From: an uncultured Prevotella sp.
GTDB lineage: Bacteria > Bacteroidota > Bacteroidia > Bacteroidales > Bacteroidaceae
Assembly: GCA_900548195.1 (NCBI GenBank)
Contig: URJQ01000139.1
Coordinates: 1 to 5,793, forward strand
Length of the DNA stretch: 5,793 nucleotides
Direction: 5' to 3'
Both the position numbers and the translations under genes were made by a program. Positions 1-3,945 of this stretch are shown piece after piece; the first letter of the stretch is position 1; the number at the start of each line of letters is the position of its first letter. The notes under the pieces are model-generated. The model saw only the letters and a list, made by a program, of their open reading frames with translations, ran no database searches and was not told the DNA's origin.

Positions 1-60
1 GGCGCCGTTGCGACTTCTAACTGACGTCAGCCGGTAACGCGGCTGACACAGTGGCGACTC
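1..60. repeat. GC-rich hairpin, possible dispersed intergenic repeat
   Basis: This segment contains a perfect 8-bp stem, GTCAGCCG (26-33) with CGGCTGAC (40-47), closing a 6-base loop. It overlaps a perfect 10-bp palindrome, CTGACGTCAG (21-30). CGCC (3-6) could pair with GGCG (53-56) as an outer clamp, and GTTGCGACT (7-15) recurs almost unchanged as GTGGCGACT (51-59). No gene is supported on either strand. Its GC content is clearly higher than that of the other intergenic stretches, and the nested symmetry looks like a dispersed intergenic repeat. I have only an unverified impression of having seen similar sequence in other Prevotella genomes. It begins at the window edge, so the left boundary is unknown. 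Confidence 0.45.
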
Positions 61-109
61 TTCAATCTTCTTACGAGAGGAAACGCAAACCGGAGAACGT
101 ATATGGCCT

Positions 110-158
110 CCCCCTCACAGGGGGATAAGAGGGGGTCTTTGGGGATAAGGTCTTTGGG
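110..158 (+). repeat. G-rich imperfect direct repeat with small hairpin
   Basis: CCCCCT (110-115) and AGGGGG (119-124) form a tight 6-bp hairpin. It is followed by two imperfect direct copies: GGGGATAAGAGGGGGTCTTT (121-140) and GGGGATAAGGTCTTT (141-155, five bases shorter). Four G-tracts, at 120-124, 131-135, 141-144 and 156-158, lie on the plus strand. No coding capacity is convincing here. The region lies 3' of apt, whose sense strand is the C-rich one. Confidence 0.5.
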
Positions 159-178
159 CTTGTTTTGGTGCGATTTGT

Positions 179-259
179 AAAAGCATAGATATTGCGTGGT
201 AATAGCTATGCTTTTAGAGGGTAATAGCTATGCTTTTGCATTGCAATAACTATGCTATT
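179..259. repeat. 22-bp tandem repeat with one inverted copy
   Basis: The 18-mer GGTAATAGCTATGCTTTT occurs exactly at 198-215 and 220-237, and in a degenerate form (four mismatches) at 242-259, giving a strict 22-bp period. An inverted copy, AAAAGCATAGATATT (179-193), pairs with 201-215 over 15 bp with one mismatch, leaving a 7-base loop (194-200). The units are AT-rich and lie between the apt terminator and the left-hand repeats. The unit and spacer lengths are too short for a CRISPR array. Confidence 0.75.
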
Positions 260-279
260 GGAATGGGGGCGTTTTAATA

Positions 280-323
280 CGAAGAAACGGTGTTTCCGTT
301 TGGGGAAAACACCGCTTGTTTCG
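280..323 (-). terminator. Probable intrinsic terminator of apt
   Basis: The core stem is CGGTGTTT (288-295) with AAACACCG (307-314). It continues past a bulged A306 as CC (296-297) with GG (304-305). CGAA (280-283) and TTCG (320-323) can pair below an internal loop. In the minus-strand transcript the core stem is followed by UUUCUUCGU, a modest U-rich run. It starts two bases beyond the apt stop codon. Read on the plus strand there is no U-tract, so it probably serves apt only. The weak U-tract keeps confidence moderate. Confidence 0.55.
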
Positions 324-324
324 A

Positions 325-858
325 TTATATCACGAGGAGTGAGGTGATTTCGGAACCGGTCTGCTTGAGCACCTCACGACCGTTGAGACCCTCGATGGTC
401 AGTTCGATGATGCAACTGATGTAAATCTTCTTCGGATTAAACGATTTCACGAGGTTGTAGGCAGCGAGCATACTTCCGCCTGTGGCAAGGAGGTCGTCGT
501 GGATGAGCACTACGTCGTCAGAACTGATGGCATCCTTGAGCATTGCGATTTTATCGGTGCCGTATTCCTTCTTGTATTCGTATTCTATTACTTCGCCTGG
601 CAGTTTGCCTGGCTTGCGTGCCATTACGAAACCAGTATTGAGCTCGCTGGCAATGATAGGGCCGAGCAGGAATCCGCGGCTTTCGAGGCCTACCACCTTT
701 GTGATGCCTTTGCCTTTGTAGAGCTCCACCATCTCATCGCGCATGATGTGGAGGCACTCAGGATTGTCGAATAGGGTGGCGATGTCCTGGAATTGGATTC
801 CTGGAATCGGGAAGTCTGGAACTACTCTCAGATGCTTCTTTAGGATTGGGTTATTCAT
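325..858 (-). CDS. apt: Adenine phosphoribosyltransferase
   Basis: This cytoplasmic purine-salvage enzyme converts adenine and PRPP to AMP and pyrophosphate. The 177-residue length is normal for the family. Visible motifs are the N-terminal FPIPGIQFQDI segment (16-26), VGLESRGFLLG (56-66), the flexible catalytic-loop motif RKPGKLPGE (81-89), and the PRPP-binding loop VVLIHDDLLATGGSM (116-130) with adjacent Asp121 and Asp122. The ATG at 856-858 gives the expected N-terminus; the leader is A-rich without a Shine-Dalgarno sequence, as is common in Bacteroidetes. The parS match lies 24 bp upstream of the start. I see no TAnnTTTG promoter in the gap, so transcription may continue from mnmG, through the long hairpin between them. 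From general knowledge, uvrC often follows apt in Bacteroides; it is not within the 324 bases here. Confidence 0.96.
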   Translation of the reverse strand: MNNPILKKHLRVVPDFPIPGIQFQDIATLFDNPECLHIMRDEMVELYKGKGITKVVGLESRGFLLGPIIASELNTGFVMARKPGKLPGEVIEYEYKKEYGTDKIAMLKDAISSDDVVLIHDDLLATGGSMLAAYNLVKSFNPKKIYISCIIELTIEGLNGREVLKQTGSEITSLLVI

Positions 859-881
859 GTTGATACGGTTTTTGTTGATAT

Positions 882-897
882 TGTTTCACGTGGAACA
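882..897 (-). promoter_or_regulatory. parS-like ParB (Spo0J) binding site
   Basis: The minus strand reads TGTTCCACGTGAAACA, identical at all 16 positions to the Bacillus subtilis parS sequence and fitting the broad bacterial consensus TGTTNCACGTGAAACA. Chromosomal ParB binds this near-palindrome, loads there as a CTP-dependent clamp, and spreads; with ParA and SMC it segregates newly replicated origins. The site is intergenic, between mnmG and apt, and is the only full match I see in the window. mnmG lies close to the replication origin in many bacteria, which agrees with where parS sites usually cluster, but origin proximity here is an inference. ParB occupancy could also affect apt transcription, as the site is 24 bp from its start codon. 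Confidence 0.85.
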
Positions 898-907
898 GAT
901 GGTTTTT

Positions 908-1017
908 AATTCATAATGCATAATTCATAATTCATAATTATTTTTGCTGGAGATATTCTTTTGGCATTATGAATTATGCATTATGAATTATGAATTATGA
1001 ATTATGCATTATGAATT
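908..1017. repeat. 32-bp perfect inverted repeat made of heptanucleotide units
   Basis: Positions 908-939 are the exact reverse complement of 986-1017, a 32-bp perfect stem with a 46-base loop. The right side is a run of seven heptamers from 965 to 1013, each AATTATG or CATTATG, in the order C-A-C-A-A-A-C by first base, followed by AATT (1014-1017). The left arm holds four of the same units inverted (912-939). The stem is almost entirely A-T. In the mnmG transcript the hairpin would start just after the stop codon. Neither strand has a U-tract after the stem, so it is not a classical terminator, though it could protect the mRNA 3' end or extrude as a cruciform. Confidence 0.9.
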
Positions 1018-1021
1018 GCCA

Positions 1022-2941
1022 TCATCTTTTCATCAGGACGAGGAGGACGTTGATGTCGCTTGGAGATACGCCTGGGATTCGGGATGCTTGGGCGAGAGTC
1101 TCGGGATTGATGGCGGTGAGCTTCTGCCTTGCTTCGGTGGAGAGACCGTTGAGTTCATCGTATTTGAAGTGACCTTGTATGCGGATGTTCTCCAGTCGGT
1201 GCATCTTTTCTGCTGCTTGCTTCTCGCGCTCGATATATCCCTGATACTTCACCTGAATCTCCGCTGTCTCCGCGATTTCCTGATGACGGTTGGCTGGTGC
1301 ATCGAGCAGAGCATGGAGTCCTGGCAGTGCTTCTGCAATCTGAAGGATAGAGACACCCGGACGAGCGATGAGTTCGCGGAGCTTGCATCCACATTGCAGT
1401 GGGGTAGTGCCGATGGAATCGAGAATGGCGTTTACTTCCTTTGGCTTTACATTGGTGATGTCGCAGTAGCGGATGATGTCCTGTATGTGCCTCTTTTTCT
1501 CCATCCACCAGTTGAGACGGTCGGTGGAAGCGAGACCGATGGCGTGGGAACGCTCAGTGAGACGAGCGTCGGCATCGTCCTGTCGGAGGAGGATGCGATA
1601 TTCCGCTCTGGAGGTAAACATACGATAAGGTTCATCTACGCCCTTTGTGACGAGATCATCGATGAGTACACCGATATATGCTTCGTCGCGAGAGAGTGTG
1701 AAAGGCTTGCCTATGCTGCCATCGCAGGAGGCGGTGCCACGACTTCCAGCGAAGAGAGTGGCGTTGATGCCGGCAATAATGCCCTGTCCAGCTGCTTCCT
1801 CATATCCCGTGGTGCCATTGACCTGTCCGGCAAAGAAGAGTCCGGAGCATCGCTTGCTCATGAGAGAGTGGGTGAGTTGAGTAGGGTCGAAGTAGTCATA
1901 CTCGATGGCGTAGCCAGGACGATAGACTTTCACATCGCGCAGGGCAGGAATCTTTCGCAGCGCTTCCAACTGAATCTCGATAGGCATACTGCTGGAGAAT
2001 CCATTGAGATACATCTCATTTGTCTCCGTGCCTTCCGGTTCGAGGAAGAGCGGATGGTGGTCGCGATCGGGGAATGTGACGAGCTTGGTCTCTACTGAAG
2101 GACAGTAGCGTGGTCCGGTAGATTTTATCTGACCATTGAAGAGCGGTGAGTCAGGCAACCCTTTGAGCAGAGTCTCGTGTGCTTCTTTGTTGGTGTCGAA
2201 AGTCCAGCAAGGCAACTGCTCCAGGTGTCGGTGTTCTCCGATGAATGAAAACTGATGGTAGTCATTCTCGCCCGGCTGTATGGTGATGTCTTCGAAGTGC
2301 ACGCTTCTCTTGTCGATGCGCACAGGCGTTCCGGTCTTCATCCTTGCCGACTTGATGCCGATGGCATTGATGGACTCCGTCAGATGAGGTACGGCAGGCT
2401 CGGCGCATCGTCCGCCAGCCACCATCTTGCGTCCCACGTGCATGAGTCCGTTGAGGAAGGTGCCGGCAGTTATTACGACGGCAGGCGCCATAATCTCCAC
2501 TCCCCAGATGGTGCGCACGCCTTTGATGCTTGTGGTGGAGGAAGAGATGGAGTCGTATATGAGTTCATCGACCTGGTCTTGCCAGATGTCGAGCCGGTCG
2601 GTATGGTCGAGGACGTGTCGCCATTGCCAGATGAATTTCTCTCTGTCGCATTGCGCTCGTGGCGACCACATGGCAGGTCCCTTACTTCTGTTGAGCATAC
2701 GAAACTGTATGGCAGTGGCATCGGTGACGATACCCATACCTCCGCCGAGTGCATCGACTTCGCGTACTATCTGTCCTTTGGCGATACCACCTACGGCTGG
2801 GTTACAGGACATCTGGGCTATTTTGTTCATGTCCATCGTAATGAGGCAAGTCTTAGCGCCCATTTTAGCGGCTGCGTGTGCGGCTTCACATCCGGCGTGA
2901 CCACCGCCTACAACAATAACATCGTAATACAGAGTTGTCAT
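1022..2941 (-). CDS. mnmG: tRNA uridine-5-carboxymethylaminomethyl modification enzyme MnmG
   Basis: MnmG (GidA) is an FAD enzyme that works with the GTPase MnmE to add an aminomethyl or carboxymethylaminomethyl group to C5 of the wobble uridine U34 in certain tRNAs, using methylenetetrahydrofolate and glycine or ammonium. At 639 residues it is full length. Visible features are the FAD-binding GGGHAG (12-17), the SCNPAVGG motif with Cys46, RYCPSVE with Cys280 (equivalents of the two conserved E. coli cysteines), GTFLNGLMHVG (160-170), AGQVNGTTGYEEAAGQG (371-387), TSRAEYR (443-449), and a helical C-terminal domain with YQGYIEREK (566-574). The ATG at 2939-2941 places the FAD motif at the usual distance from the N-terminus. 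A strong promoter match lies immediately upstream, so the leader may be only about 10-13 bases. No key residue is missing. Confidence 0.97.
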   Translation of the reverse strand: MTTLYYDVIVVGGGHAGCEAAHAAAKMGAKTCLITMDMNKIAQMSCNPAVGGIAKGQIVREVDALGGGMGIVTDATAIQFRMLNRSKGPAMWSPRAQCDREKFIWQWRHVLDHTDRLDIWQDQVDELIYDSISSSTTSIKGVRTIWGVEIMAPAVVITAGTFLNGLMHVGRKMVAGGRCAEPAVPHLTESINAIGIKSARMKTGTPVRIDKRSVHFEDITIQPGENDYHQFSFIGEHRHLEQLPCWTFDTNKEAHETLLKGLPDSPLFNGQIKSTGPRYCPSVETKLVTFPDRDHHPLFLEPEGTETNEMYLNGFSSSMPIEIQLEALRKIPALRDVKVYRPGYAIEYDYFDPTQLTHSLMSKRCSGLFFAGQVNGTTGYEEAAGQGIIAGINATLFAGSRGTASCDGSIGKPFTLSRDEAYIGVLIDDLVTKGVDEPYRMFTSRAEYRILLRQDDADARLTERSHAIGLASTDRLNWWMEKKRHIQDIIRYCDITNVKPKEVNAILDSIGTTPLQCGCKLRELIARPGVSILQIAEALPGLHALLDAPANRHQEIAETAEIQVKYQGYIEREKQAAEKMHRLENIRIQGHFKYDELNGLSTEARQKLTAINPETLAQASRIPGVSPSDINVLLVLMKR

Positions 2942-2958
2942 TTTCTTGAAATTTTCGG

Positions 2959-2989
2959 CAAAATTAACAAGAAATTTTGAATTTTCAAG
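2959..2989 (-). promoter_or_regulatory. Bacteroidetes-type promoter for mnmG
   Basis: On the minus strand, CTTG (2989-2986) is followed by exactly 19 bases and then TAATTTTG (2966-2959). This fits the Bacteroides primary-sigma consensus TTTG-N19-21-TAnnTTTG with one mismatch. Transcription would start near 2951-2954, giving an unusually short leader before the ATG at 2941. Confidence 0.65.
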
Positions 2990-2997
2990 AGGAAAAG

Positions 2998-3028
2998 TTT
3001 GTCTTTTAATTAAAAATTACTAATTTTG
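2998..3028 (+). promoter_or_regulatory. Bacteroidetes-type promoter for sdhC-sdhA
   Basis: TTTG (2998-3001), a 19-base spacer and TAATTTTG (3021-3028) match the Bacteroides TTTG/TAnnTTTG consensus at every fixed position. The predicted start is near 3033-3036, leaving a leader of about 135 bases before sdhC. It stands 8 bp from the -33 element of the mnmG promoter on the other strand, so the two polymerases would bind back to back. Confidence 0.72.
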
Positions 3029-3170
3029 TAGTCGTTTATATAATATTATGTGTCCTTATTGGTCGATGATGCGTTGTCGGCAGTAAAAATGAGGATTGCC
3101 CCTTTGTTGCAGAAAAATATCAAAAAACATCAATTTAATAACTTTTTTTTAATCAAAACAACTATCATTT

Positions 3171-3848
3171 ATGTGGTTATTTAATTCATCAATCGGAAGG
3201 AAGGTTGTAATGTCATTGACAGGTATGGCCCTCATCCTGTTCTTAACATTCCACATGTCAATGAACGTGGTGGCGCTTTTCTCAGAAGAAGGCTACAACA
3301 TGATCTGTGAGATGCTCGGTGCCAACTGGTATGCCGTAGCAGCTACATTGGGTCTTGCAGCATTGGCAGTGCTTCACATCCTGTATGCTTTCATCCTTAC
3401 CGCTCAGAACCGCAAGGCTCGTGGTACCGATGGTTATGCAGTCGTTGACAAGCCTTCCAAGGTAGAGTGGGCGTCTCAGAACATGCTCGTTCTCGGTATC
3501 ATCGTGCTGGTAGGTCTTTTGCTCCACCTCTACAATTTCTGGTGGAACATGATGGCTCAGGAGCTTCTCCCTGGCGGCAACACTATTTTTGCTGCTGACG
3601 GTGTTCACTGGATTCGCGAGACATTCAGCCAGCCTATCTATGTTATCCTGTATCTCATCTGGCTCGGTGCACTCTGGTTCCACCTGACCCACGGTTTCTG
3701 GAGCGCTATCCAGACAATGGGTTGGAACGGCAAGACATGGTTCTGCCGCTGGAAGGTAATCAGCATCGCTTATGCTACCCTGCTCTTTGCTGGCTTCGCA
3801 GTAGTAGTGCTCTACTTCTTCGCTTGCAATCTCTTCGGTTGCTGCTAA
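3171..3848 (+). CDS. sdhC: Succinate dehydrogenase/fumarate reductase cytochrome b subunit (type B)
   Basis: This 225-residue inner-membrane protein anchors the dehydrogenase subunits and passes electrons between menaquinol and the flavoprotein through two b hemes. Five hydrophobic segments are visible at about 13-36, 54-77, 104-124, 154-175 and 196-218. Histidines inside the first four match the expected heme ligands: His28, His69, His119 and His171 (His174 nearby is an alternative). This is the type B architecture known from Bacillus SdhC and Wolinella FrdC, which needs no separate SdhD. Length is typical. The ATG at 3171 follows an A/T-rich leader without Shine-Dalgarno. The C-terminus ends in a cysteine-rich CNLFGCC, whose meaning I do not know. 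sdhA follows after 97 bases on the same strand, so the two are probably one operon; the complex likely acts mainly as fumarate reductase in an anaerobe. In Bacteroides the gene is often called frdC. Confidence 0.94.
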   Translation: MWLFNSSIGRKVVMSLTGMALILFLTFHMSMNVVALFSEEGYNMICEMLGANWYAVAATLGLAALAVLHILYAFILTAQNRKARGTDGYAVVDKPSKVEWASQNMLVLGIIVLVGLLLHLYNFWWNMMAQELLPGGNTIFAADGVHWIRETFSQPIYVILYLIWLGALWFHLTHGFWSAIQTMGWNGKTWFCRWKVISIAYATLLFAGFAVVVLYFFACNLFGCC

Positions 3849-3945
3849 TTTTGGAAAAATAGTTGTTTGGTCGTCCGCCCTCCGTTAAGTCAGACAAGTC
3901 ACATGGAACGGCAAGACGACGAAACTGCAAAAATCAAAGACAAAA
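3849..3945 (+). other. sdhC-sdhA spacer with possible stem-loop
   Basis: The 97-base spacer can fold with an outer stem GTCGTC (3870-3875) with GACGAC (3915-3920), an asymmetric internal loop, and an inner stem CCGTT (3882-3886) with AACGG (3907-3911). No U-tract follows, so it is unlikely to terminate transcription; it may affect mRNA stability or the ratio of the two subunits. I see no promoter match in it. The frame of sdhA is open back to 3889 but offers no upstream ATG, GTG or TTG. Confidence 0.4.

Larger units (their letters stand above)
859..1021. other. Intergenic region mnmG-apt with parS and heptanucleotide hairpin
   Basis: This 163-bp AT-rich gap separates the stop codon of mnmG from the start of apt. 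It holds a 16-bp parS match (882-897), a 10-bp spacer, and a large inverted repeat (908-1017) that begins four bases after the mnmG stop codon in the transcript. The 46-base loop (940-985) contains an ATG-initiated minus-strand frame of nine codons (MPKEYLQQK, 938-967), which I do not consider a gene. Confidence 0.8.
2942..3170. other. Divergent promoter region mnmG/sdhC
   Basis: This 229-bp AT-rich region separates the divergent mnmG and sdhC genes. It holds back-to-back promoter matches (2959-2989 minus, 2998-3028 plus) and then about 135 bases that would form a long sdhC leader, including a T8 run (3143-3150). I see no riboswitch or RNA gene. A small inverted repeat, CTTGAAA (2945-2951) and TTTCAAG (2983-2989), brackets the mnmG -7 element and could be an operator or chance. 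Confidence 0.75.

Noticed and set aside
1..60. Possible tRNA or other structured RNA gene
   Set aside because: Only one good stem is present; there is no cloverleaf, T-arm motif or acceptor pairing.
179..259. Tandem repeat considered as a CRISPR remnant
   Set aside because: The period is 22 bp with 4-base gaps between 18-base units, no unique spacers of normal length, and no cas genes nearby.
938..967. Nine-codon minus-strand frame MPKEYLQQK inside the hairpin loop
   Set aside because: It is far too short, its ATG comes from a heptamer unit that recurs many times, and it has no ribosome-binding context or recognisable similarity.
1004..2098. 364-codon plus-strand open frame opposite mnmG
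   Set aside because: It lies antisense to a full-length, motif-complete mnmG; its product shows no recognisable domain and it is explained as a shadow of biased codon use.
2255..2980. 241-codon plus-strand open frame opposite the mnmG 5' half
   Set aside because: It is again antisense to conserved mnmG coding sequence, and its end runs over the mnmG promoter; no family features are visible.
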